Assembly (NCBI GenBank): GCA_014529675.2
Contig: CP076040.1
Span: forward strand, 3,987,894 to 4,051,893
Direction of reading: 5' to 3'
Length of the DNA: 64,000 nt
Source: Opitutia bacterium ISCC 52
GTDB taxonomy: Bacteria; Verrucomicrobiota; Verrucomicrobiia; Opitutales; UBA2995
Shown: positions 1-7,777 of the stretch, piece by piece
Layout: each line of letters starts with the position of its first letter
How positions within the stretch are numbered: the stretch's first letter is position 1
The notes under the pieces: generated by a model
Told to the model about the DNA's origin: nothing
Databases searched by the model: none
Seen by the model: only the letters and a program-made list of their open reading frames with translations
Made by a program: the position numbers and the translations under genes

Positions 1-299
1 TGCCCCCAGGTTCTTAGATGAGTAAGCAGGGTTATTCGACCAGCAGGCTCACTGACCCCATTTTCACTGAGAAAAGCCTCCATATTCTCACGCGGTGATG
101 TTCGGCCTTGGCTAAAGTGATCTGAGTCACGGTAGGTGTAGATGTTGAAACGATTACGGCTCATCAACCAGAACTTAGCAGGGAGAGAATCCAACTCATC
201 CAGATCCAGCATAAACATGAATATACGGTAGCGAAAGCTATGCTTCTTCGGCCGTTTCCTCGAATGACTGATTCTACAATTATACAGACAAGACTTCAT
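1..299 (-). CDS. DUF1365 family protein (partial, runs off the left edge)
   Basis: The first 99 or so codons of a minus-strand gene are visible; the rest lies outside the window. The translation starts MKSCLYNCRISHSRKRPKK and continues through an aromatic FRYRIFMFMLDLDELDSL stretch, which is the N-terminal signature of DUF1365 (COG3496). It starts 20 bp inside the end of the upstream flavoprotein gene, so the two are translationally coupled. In many bacteria DUF1365 sits beside a COG2907 flavoprotein and a cyclopropane-fatty-acid-synthase-like enzyme, in loci linked to light or oxidative stress and to modification of unsaturated lipids. The biochemical role of DUF1365 itself is not settled. 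The family call rests on the motif and on the neighbour. Confidence 0.85.
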   Translation of the reverse strand, partial: MKSCLYNCRISHSRKRPKKHSFRYRIFMFMLDLDELDSLPAKFWLMSRNRFNIYTYRDSDHFSQGRTSPRENMEAFLSENGVSEPAGRITLLTHLRTWG

Positions 300-1566
300 G
301 TTTCTTATCCCTCATTTTGATAGACCTAACAGCACCAATAGCCGAGGTCAGCGCATCCTCGTGGAAGCCGTTTTCGAAATAACTACCCGCAAAGAGCACA
401 TTCTCTTCCAGGTTTAACTTATAAAGCTCATTTTGCGCCCGGACAGCGGCTACATTAAAAATCGGATGGGTATAGTCATCCTCCCAATGCACCTTAGATG
501 CATCCAAATCCCCTTCATAATCTACACTCACGAAATAATTCTGATTCTCGGAAACATGCTGCAGACTATTCATCCAATAATGCGTAGATGAATGGCGTAT
601 ACCACCGGATTCAGGCGAGGTCCTGAAATTCCATGAGGCCCATGCAGATTTGCTTTTCGGCATGACCGTATCATCGCTGTGAAGCACCACATGGTTTTTG
701 TTATAAACAAAGTTAGAAAGTAAACGGTTCTGCAACTCCGAAGGACCTTCCAGCATTTGAAGAGCCTGGTCCGCATGCGTTGCGATGATCACAAAATCAT
801 ACCCTTCTTCACCACCGTGCTCATCCCTTACCAATACAGTCTCGTCGGAAGCAGATGCTACACTGACAGCCGACCTATTAGTGTGCACACAATCGGGAAG
901 CGCATCCAAAATCTTTTTCTTATATTCATTACTACCACCAACAACGGTTCGCCATTCCAACTGAATCCCAATTCCCAGAAGCTGGTGATTGTCTAAAAAT
1001 CGAAGAAGAGAGAGTGCCGGATAATCCAGCATTTTACCGGGAGGCGTTGACCAGATAGCCGCAGTCATCGGCAGCAGATAGTCTTCAGCCAACGCTTCGT
1101 CGAGTGAATACAAGTCAAGAAACTCGCCCAAAGTGACTCGGATGTCCGCAGATATACTAAGAAAGTCTTTAGCAGAACTGAAGAACTTTTTGATCTGCTT
1201 GAGCAAGCTCCAATGAGCTGGGTCAAAGAGCCGTCTGGATTGGGCGAAGTAGGTCTTAAACCCAGTGCATGCATACTCAAGACCTCTGGATAAATTCTGA
1301 ACGCCAAAGGACATGGACGTTTCCATCGTATCTACCCCAAGCTCACTGAATAGCTTTACCAGATTAGGATAGGTATGCTCATTGTAGACCATGAACCCGG
1401 TATCAACCGGGACTCGAGAGGAGCTCTCATTAACATAAACCGTGTTCGTATGACCACCAGCGTAGGTGTTTTTCTCATACACCGTAAGATCGTACTGGTC
1501 TTTTAAGTACCAAGCACTCCCCATACCGGCTATACCGGATCCAATAATGGCGATCCGTTTTTTCAT
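280..1566 (-). CDS. FAD/NAD(P)-binding amine-oxidase-like protein (COG2907)
   Basis: A 428-residue flavoprotein. The N-terminus has a Rossmann dinucleotide-binding motif (GSGIAG, residues 9-14), followed by an acidic end of strand 2 (YEKN) and the GGHTNT segment typical of COG2907, a branch of the flavin-containing amine oxidase/phytoene-desaturase superfamily. There is no signal peptide, so it is probably cytoplasmic. It lies between a MerR regulator (3 bp gap) and DUF1365 (20 bp overlap), which suggests a three-gene or longer minus-strand operon. In related loci these enzymes are thought to act on fatty acyl chains or isoprenoids; the substrate cannot be read from the sequence. Length and motifs look intact. 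Confidence 0.9.
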   Translation of the reverse strand: MKKRIAIIGSGIAGMGSAWYLKDQYDLTVYEKNTYAGGHTNTVYVNESSSRVPVDTGFMVYNEHTYPNLVKLFSELGVDTMETSMSFGVQNLSRGLEYACTGFKTYFAQSRRLFDPAHWSLLKQIKKFFSSAKDFLSISADIRVTLGEFLDLYSLDEALAEDYLLPMTAAIWSTPPGKMLDYPALSLLRFLDNHQLLGIGIQLEWRTVVGGSNEYKKKILDALPDCVHTNRSAVSVASASDETVLVRDEHGGEEGYDFVIIATHADQALQMLEGPSELQNRLLSNFVYNKNHVVLHSDDTVMPKSKSAWASWNFRTSPESGGIRHSSTHYWMNSLQHVSENQNYFVSVDYEGDLDASKVHWEDDYTHPIFNVAAVRAQNELYKLNLEENVLFAGSYFENGFHEDALTSAIGAVRSIKMRDKKHEVLSV

Positions 1567-1569
1567 CCG

Positions 1570-2550
1570 CTAGAGCCCTCTTTCTTTCGGAGGCAATGGC
1601 ATTCCTTCCGCTTCACAAAGATACATGAGCGCTTCCTCTACGCGCCGTCGCGCCATCGAGACCTCGTAACCGAGATGTCTGTGCACTTCCGAATCCGCTG
1701 GAGTGTCTACCTCACAGCCATGACAATAGTCCTCGAACGCTAATAAGCTAGATACCAGCGCAGCCATGTGATTTGGACACTCACACTTCAGCTTTGGCGT
1801 GGCGTTGGCAAGGGAGATCAATTGATTTTGGGTGAAGAGTCTCTCAGCGTCCTTCTGGTGCTCTGGATTTGTCATCTCAATATCCTTAGGCACTCTTTTT
1901 TGACCCGCCGCCTTGAAAAGATATAACTCGAGCTGCTCATTAGGAACTGGCAGGCGGATAAGGAAAAATCCTTCGTCACCGAGTCTCCGCAGCTGCTCGC
2001 GGGAAAGAAAATCATAAAACAAAACAAAAGGCACATCGGGCCATCTTCCTGTCACCATTCCGACAATTCGATTCAGGCCTTCAATAGAAGGAGGCGCCTC
2101 CATAGCAATCAGATCAGGACGGTTCGAGTCACTAATATCTTCTAGGCTATTGAGATCTATTAGCTGTCTATTAATACGAGTTGACATCCGGCTAAGGCGT
2201 TCATAAGACGTATCCTCAAATACGTTAACCTGGAGGATCTTTGACGGATTAAACGTGTCACCTGAAGACACGGGACTATCAAAATCTGTCATGCGAACCC
2301 GCAGCTCTTGGACGCTCAACGTGGCTATGGCGCTGATAGAATCTCCGGCGGATGTAAGCTTGGCGAATAGAATCAGTCGCTCAAGTTGCTGTTTATTATA
2401 TTGGCGCCTACCAGTCGTAGAACGGTGTGCCGCCTGGATAAATCCACGCCTTTCCCATGTACGAATGGTATGGGGTGATATACCAGAAATCTTGGCAACA
2501 GCACCTACTTCGTAATAAACGCTGTCTATATTTGATGTATTAGAAGTCAT
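1570..2550 (-). CDS. MerR-family transcriptional regulator
   Basis: A 326-residue regulator. Residues about 12-80 form the MerR winged helix-turn-helix (VGAVAKISGISPHTIRTWER, then a wing with GRRQY). The C-terminal half is not the usual short dimerisation helix. It contains a cysteine/histidine-rich stretch (CECPNHMAALV, then CHGC), also seen in large MerR proteins. The middle part could be a flavodoxin-like fold, but I do not see the DxHxxG signature of the B12-binding light sensors (CarH/LitR) that control comparable COG2907-DUF1365 loci. It is the first gene of its operon, which suggests autoregulation from the AT-rich region upstream. The inducing signal is unknown; metal binding by the Cys cluster is possible. 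Confidence 0.85.
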   Translation of the reverse strand: MTSNTSNIDSVYYEVGAVAKISGISPHTIRTWERRGFIQAAHRSTTGRRQYNKQQLERLILFAKLTSAGDSISAIATLSVQELRVRMTDFDSPVSSGDTFNPSKILQVNVFEDTSYERLSRMSTRINRQLIDLNSLEDISDSNRPDLIAMEAPPSIEGLNRIVGMVTGRWPDVPFVLFYDFLSREQLRRLGDEGFFLIRLPVPNEQLELYLFKAAGQKRVPKDIEMTNPEHQKDAERLFTQNQLISLANATPKLKCECPNHMAALVSSLLAFEDYCHGCEVDTPADSEVHRHLGYEVSMARRRVEEALMYLCEAEGMPLPPKERGL

Positions 2551-2954
2551 AATTTTTGTATCTCTCCCAATTGATACCTCATTCGAAGTGATTTAGAACT
2601 AATTTAACGCACGTTATACTACATTTTGTTGTTCATATATTGTTCTAATATATCCATAACTATATAATAAATACTTCAATGACATATCAAAACTATGACA
2701 AAAGCTAGGTAAATTTCTATATAAGCCTATCCAAGCTATAAAATCGAAGGCCGCTCGAAGAAACCCGGAATCACTCAAAATGATTCCCAGGTTACCCTAT
2801 TAAGTACGAATTGACTAAAAAGCAGGCCTAAGCGATTCCCATAAAAATGCGCCTACGCGCAGAAATGGGGGAAATGTTCCAGTTCAAGTAAAACCCTGTA
2901 TGAAAGGCGAAGGTGGCTTATCGCCTTTCTTAAATCTGCTGGAATTAGAGTCGT
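2551..2954. other. Intergenic, about 400 bp; promoter region of the MerR operon
   Basis: No convincing coding sequence. The part next to the MerR gene (2560-2700) is strongly AT-rich and presumably holds the minus-strand promoter, but I cannot fix a -10/-35 pair. A short inverted repeat lies at 2902-2929. Confidence 0.5.
2902..2929. terminator. Hairpin, possible terminator
   Basis: GAAAGGCGA at 2902-2910 is exactly complementary to TCGCCTTTC at 2921-2929 with a 10-nt loop. It lies just downstream of the minus-strand 58-residue gene. The flank is only weakly T-rich on either strand, so a terminator role is tentative. Confidence 0.35.
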
Positions 2955-3131
2955 TTATTCGTGAGCCGCGTTTTCTTCCTCACGAAGCGTATTCAGGATA
3001 TCATCTATAACCACATCATCCTCCAATCGATGTTGAGGGAAAGGAGTGGTCTTTTTTTCCTCAGGGCGTCGGATTTTTATCTTAACCGCATTGGTCTTTT
3101 TACTGCCGTCATCATTTAGTTTATGGATCAT
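2955..3131 (-). CDS. Small charged hypothetical protein (58 aa)
   Basis: A 58-codon reading frame from ATG (3129-3131) to TAA (2955-2957). It is preceded by GAGGAAG six or seven bases upstream, a good ribosome binding site. The protein is Lys/Arg-rich at the N-terminus (KIKIRRPEEKK) and acidic at the C-terminus (LEDDVVIDDILNTLREEE), with no membrane segment or signal peptide. The split charge and the ribosome binding site suggest a real small protein, but I recognise no family. It is isolated between two promoter-like regions. Confidence 0.5.
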   Translation of the reverse strand: MIHKLNDDGSKKTNAVKIKIRRPEEKKTTPFPQHRLEDDVVIDDILNTLREEENAAHE

Positions 3132-3494
3132 AAATGCTTCCTCTTGAGCTTGGTATGATCGGAAGACGCGTTTTGTAAAATTTTAATACCCCATAAGTTA
3201 CTTAATTATAAGCAGTTATAGATTTCATTAAGATCCTTAAAGGTTGCTACTAGTGCAACAAATAGACAGGCCAAAAACCGCATTCCCTCAGCTAATAGCT
3301 CCTTCAAACTTTCCCGGAAAACAGGGTGCGTGTGCGAAGGCCTTCTTCTAAATCTTAGGCAATAACTGGAAATATCAAACAAGGGCCATACCCCAGTCGG
3401 GCAAATAGATTATAAAATTAACTAATCTATTCCGTACCATAATAGGCTCTTATGCTTTCCATATCGGCGTGAGCAATTGGCAATTCCGACCATA
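3132..3494. other. Intergenic, about 360 bp, nothing clear
   Basis: AT-rich sequence between the small protein and the end of the truncated permease. No reading frame, RNA signature or strong terminator is visible apart from a short imperfect hairpin near 3244-3262. It may be residue of the missing second half of the permease, but I could not recognise coding remains. Confidence 0.4.
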
Positions 3495-5018
3495 CTAAGT
3501 AAACCGGTCAGTATAACGAAACATTGTTAGTGAACCGTCGCAAATTTTTTTATCTCTAGCAGGTGGAACCGCCCTTGGATGGACCGGATGGAGATCTGCA
3601 TCCACTGGGTCAGCTCCTAAGGCAAGGAACAAGGTGATGTACATGGAACGACTATCAATCAGCCACTCGCTGGCCCACGGGATTTCATCAAAGCGCAAAT
3701 AGTAGAGACTGACCCAATATGCACCCTTCAGAATAGCCAAGCTTCCCAGCCCGCCCAGAAGGAAGTAGATGAAAATCTCCACATAGATCTGACGAGAGAG
3801 ACGCAACACCGATGCACCCATGGCCTTACGCATCGCAAGCTCCTGCAAACGCGAGTACCCTTTCACCAGAATCATACCCCCGACATTCAAACAGCCAATA
3901 ACCAAGACCACAAAAGCCACCCACTGAATGGATTTAAAGGCCATCTCGATCTGCCCCATATCCTGTAAGATCGCGCGGTTTATGACCACAGAGCTAAAGA
4001 CCGCACCCGTGCGTTCCTGATCATCCCGATCCTCAGGATGAACCTCCATGAAAGCCTCAAACACAGCCCTCAGGTTTTGGTTCACCTGCTCGATGGTTAT
4101 ACCCGGCTTCAGTTTTCCGATGGCATTGTGCGAATGATTGTTCCGTTGATTGGGCTTTACTTCATAGGGCTTAAACAGACGTGGGATAAATCCATCCGCC
4201 GGAGTAATCCCCAGGAAAAAGCTACGAGAAACAACGCCTATGATTTCATAGGATTGATTATCAAAAAGCAGACTCTGACCCAGCAGATTGGCATCCTCGC
4301 CCCCCAGCTCATTCCATAGAGTCTCATTTAAGACAATCACACGACCACCTGTTTTTTCTGCCTCTTCATCGGTAAAAAACCGACCCGCAATTGGACGTGC
4401 ACCCGTCGCTTTCCAAATACCGGAAGTGATGGCATCGGTTGATATCCGCCTCACTACGCCACCTAGATCCAGGTCGAACTGGTGCTGATCATCAAAGAAT
4501 CCTATATCGGAAAAAGAGGTCGCGTGTTCCTCTATAAATTTCCAATGCGGAATCGAAATATTTCCAACGCTGTCACCAGACAATTTAGTCTCCGACTTTC
4601 CAACCATAACGATACGTTCGTCGTCTACATAGTCGTAGGGCGTTGAAACCAGCTTAACGACAAAGTTGTAGGCCGTAGTGTTTGAGCCCATACAGATGGC
4701 CAACGTCACAACGATAATCGCGGCATGCAACTTATGCTTGCCAATTTGCCTGCTGGCATAGCGCATATCCTGTAACAAATCATCAAGTATGCGCACGCCC
4801 CAACTCGCCTGGCAGTCTTCCTTCAAGGACTCGACGTTGCCAAATTTCTTCAGCGCAGCCTTTCGAGCCTCCTCACGAGACATCCCCTCTTCTACCATCT
4901 CATCGTTCATGAACTCAAGATGCTGCTCCATCTCAGCATCAAATTCATCCTGCATGGTGTCCCGACGAAACAGGGCCAGGAACCAGTTCTTAATCTCTCT
5001 GAATGATCGAAAGCTCAT
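3495..5018 (-). CDS. ADOP-type ABC permease, half-length (probably truncated)
   Basis: 507 residues. Residues about 20-70 are the prefix domain of orphan permeases (QDEFDAEMEQHLEFM, EEARKAALKKFGN), followed by one transmembrane helix (about 82-105), a long MacB-like periplasmic domain, and two further helices near 373-395 and 420-442. Family members have two such permease modules and run to roughly 800 residues or more; this one stops after the first. Its last 30 residues, after FLALG, are proline/arginine-rich and do not look like a fourth helix. A +1 frame gives a different short tail (starting LTQWMQISIRSI), so a frameshift near 3610 is likely. It lies downstream of a PadR gene, the usual partner. 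Probably non-functional or a half-transporter. Confidence 0.65.
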   Translation of the reverse strand: MSFRSFREIKNWFLALFRRDTMQDEFDAEMEQHLEFMNDEMVEEGMSREEARKAALKKFGNVESLKEDCQASWGVRILDDLLQDMRYASRQIGKHKLHAAIIVVTLAICMGSNTTAYNFVVKLVSTPYDYVDDERIVMVGKSETKLSGDSVGNISIPHWKFIEEHATSFSDIGFFDDQHQFDLDLGGVVRRISTDAITSGIWKATGARPIAGRFFTDEEAEKTGGRVIVLNETLWNELGGEDANLLGQSLLFDNQSYEIIGVVSRSFFLGITPADGFIPRLFKPYEVKPNQRNNHSHNAIGKLKPGITIEQVNQNLRAVFEAFMEVHPEDRDDQERTGAVFSSVVINRAILQDMGQIEMAFKSIQWVAFVVLVIGCLNVGGMILVKGYSRLQELAMRKAMGASVLRLSRQIYVEIFIYFLLGGLGSLAILKGAYWVSLYYLRFDEIPWASEWLIDSRSMYITLFLALGADPVDADLHPVHPRAVPPARDKKICDGSLTMFRYTDRFT

Positions 5019-5033
5019 TTACACTTTTCTAGT

Positions 5034-5152
5034 TGTAGGAGCGGCTTGTTATTCTTCGCTCCGCTTGTTGAGGTGTCGTCTCTGCGCTCCTCGGTAATGC
5101 CGCGATCCCTTTGTGACTCTCTATGCAATCGCGGCATACAGCCGCTCCTACA
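5034..5152. repeat. Nested palindromic element (REP/MITE-like) between padR-like gene and permease
   Basis: Outer arms TGTAGGAGCGGCT (5034-5046) and AGCCGCTCCTACA (5140-5152) are exact reverse complements over 13 bp. Inside them TGCCGCGAT (5098-5106) pairs exactly with ATCGCGGCA (5128-5136). The whole 119-bp unit folds as two stacked hairpins and is more GC-rich than its flanks. It separates the regulator from the permease by 180 bp, whereas such pairs are normally close together. No transposase is present, so it is a non-autonomous or REP-type element. Confidence 0.7.
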
Positions 5153-5198
5153 GTTTTCAAAATACAATTCTTTGTATTTCATCTGCACAGGCCTCTTG

Positions 5199-5534
5199 TT
5201 AGGCTTTTTCGAGAACCAGGTTAACCGCCATAGATACATTCATCCAATGAGCCTTCTCTTCCTCCAACTGCTTCTCACCATCCTTGGTCAGCGCATACAT
5301 CTTGATTGGCTTCTTCGTCTCACCCGTCTGCCAGTCTGATTGAATGAAGGACTTCTTCTCCAGCCGATGGAGGGCCGGATAAAGCGACCCTTGCTGCACG
5401 GTTAACACATCGTGGCTAATCTGCTGAATACGGCGAGCGATGCCGTACCCATGAATCGGGCCGGCCGAAATTACTCGTAAAATCAATAGGTCCAAAGTCC
5501 CCAACAATACGTCTTTTTTTCCTTCTCTTGGCAT
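5199..5534 (-). CDS. PadR-family transcriptional regulator
   Basis: A 111-residue PadR protein. The winged helix covers about residues 8-85 (LLGTLDLLILRVIS, HGYGIARRIQQIS, QQGSLYPALHRLEKK), followed by a C-terminal dimerisation helix. It is the usual length of the short PadR subfamily that accompanies orphan ADOP-type permeases, and the permease lies downstream on the same strand. The start ATG (5532-5534) is three bases from a near-perfect palindrome (5537-5570), the probable operator, which leaves no room for a normal ribosome binding site. The transcript may therefore be leaderless or nearly so. Ligand unknown. Confidence 0.92.
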   Translation of the reverse strand: MPREGKKDVLLGTLDLLILRVISAGPIHGYGIARRIQQISHDVLTVQQGSLYPALHRLEKKSFIQSDWQTGETKKPIKMYALTKDGEKQLEEEKAHWMNVSMAVNLVLEKA

Positions 5535-5536
5535 AG

Positions 5537-5570
5537 TAGTAAGCTATCTATGTATTTAGACAGCTTACTA
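5537..5570. promoter_or_regulatory. 34-bp palindrome, candidate PadR operator
   Basis: TAGTAAGCT at 5537-5545 and AGCTTACTA at 5562-5570 are exact reverse complements, and the inner bases TCTA/TAGA extend the symmetry. It sits between the divergent PadR and ThuA genes and abuts the PadR start codon. PadR proteins bind such dyads as dimers and usually repress their own promoter, so autoregulation is the natural reading. Confidence 0.65.
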
Positions 5571-5646
5571 AGTCAACTACATACGTTATCCACTCTACAT
5601 AAATTTCGATTTGCCAGCTATTGTGGAGATCCACCATCCTCAAAGA

Positions 5647-6594
5647 ATGCTAAGAATCGTTACTTTTTTCACCCTACTCTTCTCATTTACCACAAGCCTT
5701 ATGGCGGCCGACAAAATCAAGGTCATGCATCTGAATGGGCAATCCAACAAGTATCACTCCTGGAAAGGCTTGGGTGATGCTATTAATCAGCATTTGGAGA
5801 GCGCCGGCATCTTTGATGTAGATGTCGTAACATCCCCTGCTGGCGGAGAAAACCTTAGCAAGTTTTCACCCAAGTTCAGTGACTACGATGTAATCGTCTT
5901 AAACTATGATGGAGACGAATGGTCCGAGAAGACCAAGAAAGCTTTTGTGAAATACGTCCGTAACGGCGGCGGCGTGGTTACGGTTCACGGAGCCAATAAC
6001 TCTTTTGCTTACTGGCCTGAGTATAATGAAATTATCGGCTTGGGTGGCTGGGGAGGACCGACGCTCTACGATCCCCCACTCTATCAAGGCGAAGCGGATA
6101 AACAAAAAAGCCGCAATGAAGATTGGGGCCCTCGCGTTTACTGGGATGGTTGTGGAGCCGTTCACGACGATCAACCCGGTAGCACCAAGCACCCGCCCAA
6201 GCACGACTTTATCATTACCAACCGGACTCCTGATCACCCCATCATGAGAGGACTCCCAGAAATGTGGCTGCAATCCCACGATGAGGTTTACTCCGACCTG
6301 CGCGGCCCTGGCAAAAACCTCACCATCCTGGCTACTGCCTACGCCGACCAGAAACTTAAGAATGCATCACCCTACAACGAACCGATGCTCTTCACCGTAT
6401 CCTACGGCAAGGGTCGCGTTTTCCAAACGACCCTCGGACATGTGGGTGCCAAGGATGATGCCACCGTGCCATCCGTCAGGAATGTCGGTTTCATAACGAC
6501 CCTTCAACGCGGCGTCGAATGGGCCGCAACTGGAGACGTAAAGCAGGCTATGCCTGAAGATTTCCCGACCGCTTACGAGGCGACTGTGCGCTAG
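5647..6594 (+). CDS. ThuA-like domain protein, secreted
   Basis: 315 residues from ATG 5647. This start gives a clear signal peptide (MLRIVTFFTLLFSFTTSLMA); a longer frame from TTG 5611 would bury it. The mature part is a ThuA-like (class I glutamine amidotransferase-like) domain, with GGGVVTVHGANN and a C-terminal GKGRVFQTTLGH segment that match the family. ThuA proteins are abundant in Verrucomicrobiota and Planctomycetota next to sugar dehydrogenases and lectin-fold proteins. Their reaction is poorly defined, with a link to trehalose and other disaccharide use. The neighbour on the opposite strand is a Gfo/Idh/MocA oxidoreductase, a common association; the two genes converge with a 14-bp gap. 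Confidence 0.88.
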   Translation: MLRIVTFFTLLFSFTTSLMAADKIKVMHLNGQSNKYHSWKGLGDAINQHLESAGIFDVDVVTSPAGGENLSKFSPKFSDYDVIVLNYDGDEWSEKTKKAFVKYVRNGGGVVTVHGANNSFAYWPEYNEIIGLGGWGGPTLYDPPLYQGEADKQKSRNEDWGPRVYWDGCGAVHDDQPGSTKHPPKHDFIITNRTPDHPIMRGLPEMWLQSHDEVYSDLRGPGKNLTILATAYADQKLKNASPYNEPMLFTVSYGKGRVFQTTLGHVGAKDDATVPSVRNVGFITTLQRGVEWAATGDVKQAMPEDFPTAYEATVR

Positions 6595-6608
6595 CTACTG
6601 GTTCTTAC

Positions 6609-7667
6609 TCAGCTTGTGGACATACCCGAAGCCTGCAATAAGGCCTCCTGGGTAATCAGGTCATGTTGATAGGTCCAATCGAGGGACTTCTCACCACGAA
6701 TCACTTTGGCCAGGTCTTCAAACTCGCCATCGTAGCGACCGTCTTTTCCAAGGGCGACTTGCTGCTCTCCCTTTTTGTAACGACCTCTCGGTTCATCGAG
6801 GTAGAGGGTTAGATTACCGGACTCCAGCTGTTGAATTTCAATAACACCTTTATCACCGGCGATCTGAAACCGACGACGGGGAAAACCAAAGGGATCCATG
6901 TGATTGATGCGAACCGTGGCGATAGTGTTCCCGAACGTAAGAACTGCCAACTGATTATCGGCCACCCCATCCGGTTGAGTTGCGCGGTTGTGAGCAGTAA
7001 CCGACTGAGGCTTCCCAAGCATATGAACAATCGAATCAATCATGTGGCCGCCCAGCTCGAACATGCCGCCGCCGGAAAATCGTCCGATGTCTCGGCGTAT
7101 TCCCTCATTGGCCAGCTTGCCCATCATACAATCGATCTCCATGATGTTGCCGAGCCAACCATCACGAACCGCCTTATACATAAATTGAAAGGCGCGGTTA
7201 TAGCGTAGCATGTAGCCCATCTGAATTATGAGTCCGGACACCTTGGCTTTCATAAGAAGGTGTTTAAACTCCGGCAATGAATCTCCACCCGGTTTATCGA
7301 GGTGAATATTTACCCCTGTATCGATGCAGCGATGAGCCGTGGCAACAAGGTCAGGTACATCCGTCTCAACGGCTACCACTTGTAAACCCGGGAAGTTTAG
7401 CAATTGCTCCTCAGTCATCCAATTGACGCCAAGGTAAGTCTTGTCGTTCGCCAGTTCACGCCTTCGAGCCACATCCGGTTCAACCACACCTACCAATTCG
7501 TAGGTTTCGGGCTGGTTGCGAATGGCTTTCATCTTACCCGATGCATGACCATGCTGAGTTCCAATTTGGCCGATCTTAATCTCTGAATTTGGATCCGCAG
7601 AATAACCTGAGATAGAAGATGCAAGTAAGGCTGCACTTGAGGAAACTATAAAGGAGCGTCGATTCAT
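6609..7667 (-). CDS. Gfo/Idh/MocA-family oxidoreductase (exported type)
   Basis: 352 residues. The N-terminus (NRRSFIVSSSAALLASS) is a twin-arginine-like signal, so the enzyme may be folded with NAD(P) and exported by Tat, as is common for this family in PVC bacteria. The Rossmann domain follows (IKIGQIGTQHGHASGK), with a DKPGG motif near residue 128 corresponding to the catalytic EKP lysine, and then the C-terminal alpha/beta domain (GGGMFELGGHMIDSIVH). Such enzymes oxidise or reduce sugar hydroxyls. The substrate is unknown; the ThuA and sulfatase context suggests a glycan-derived sugar. Confidence 0.9.
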   Translation of the reverse strand: MNRRSFIVSSSAALLASSISGYSADPNSEIKIGQIGTQHGHASGKMKAIRNQPETYELVGVVEPDVARRRELANDKTYLGVNWMTEEQLLNFPGLQVVAVETDVPDLVATAHRCIDTGVNIHLDKPGGDSLPEFKHLLMKAKVSGLIIQMGYMLRYNRAFQFMYKAVRDGWLGNIMEIDCMMGKLANEGIRRDIGRFSGGGMFELGGHMIDSIVHMLGKPQSVTAHNRATQPDGVADNQLAVLTFGNTIATVRINHMDPFGFPRRRFQIAGDKGVIEIQQLESGNLTLYLDEPRGRYKKGEQQVALGKDGRYDGEFEDLAKVIRGEKSLDWTYQHDLITQEALLQASGMSTS

Positions 7668-7777
7668 AGCGATAAACCATAGTGGAGCACATCAATCGAA
7701 CGCGCAAGCAATGAAGTCCATGTCACCTGCCAAATCCGGCTTCCAAGCGAACGCAAGAAACAGTGAAGGAACTTTAC

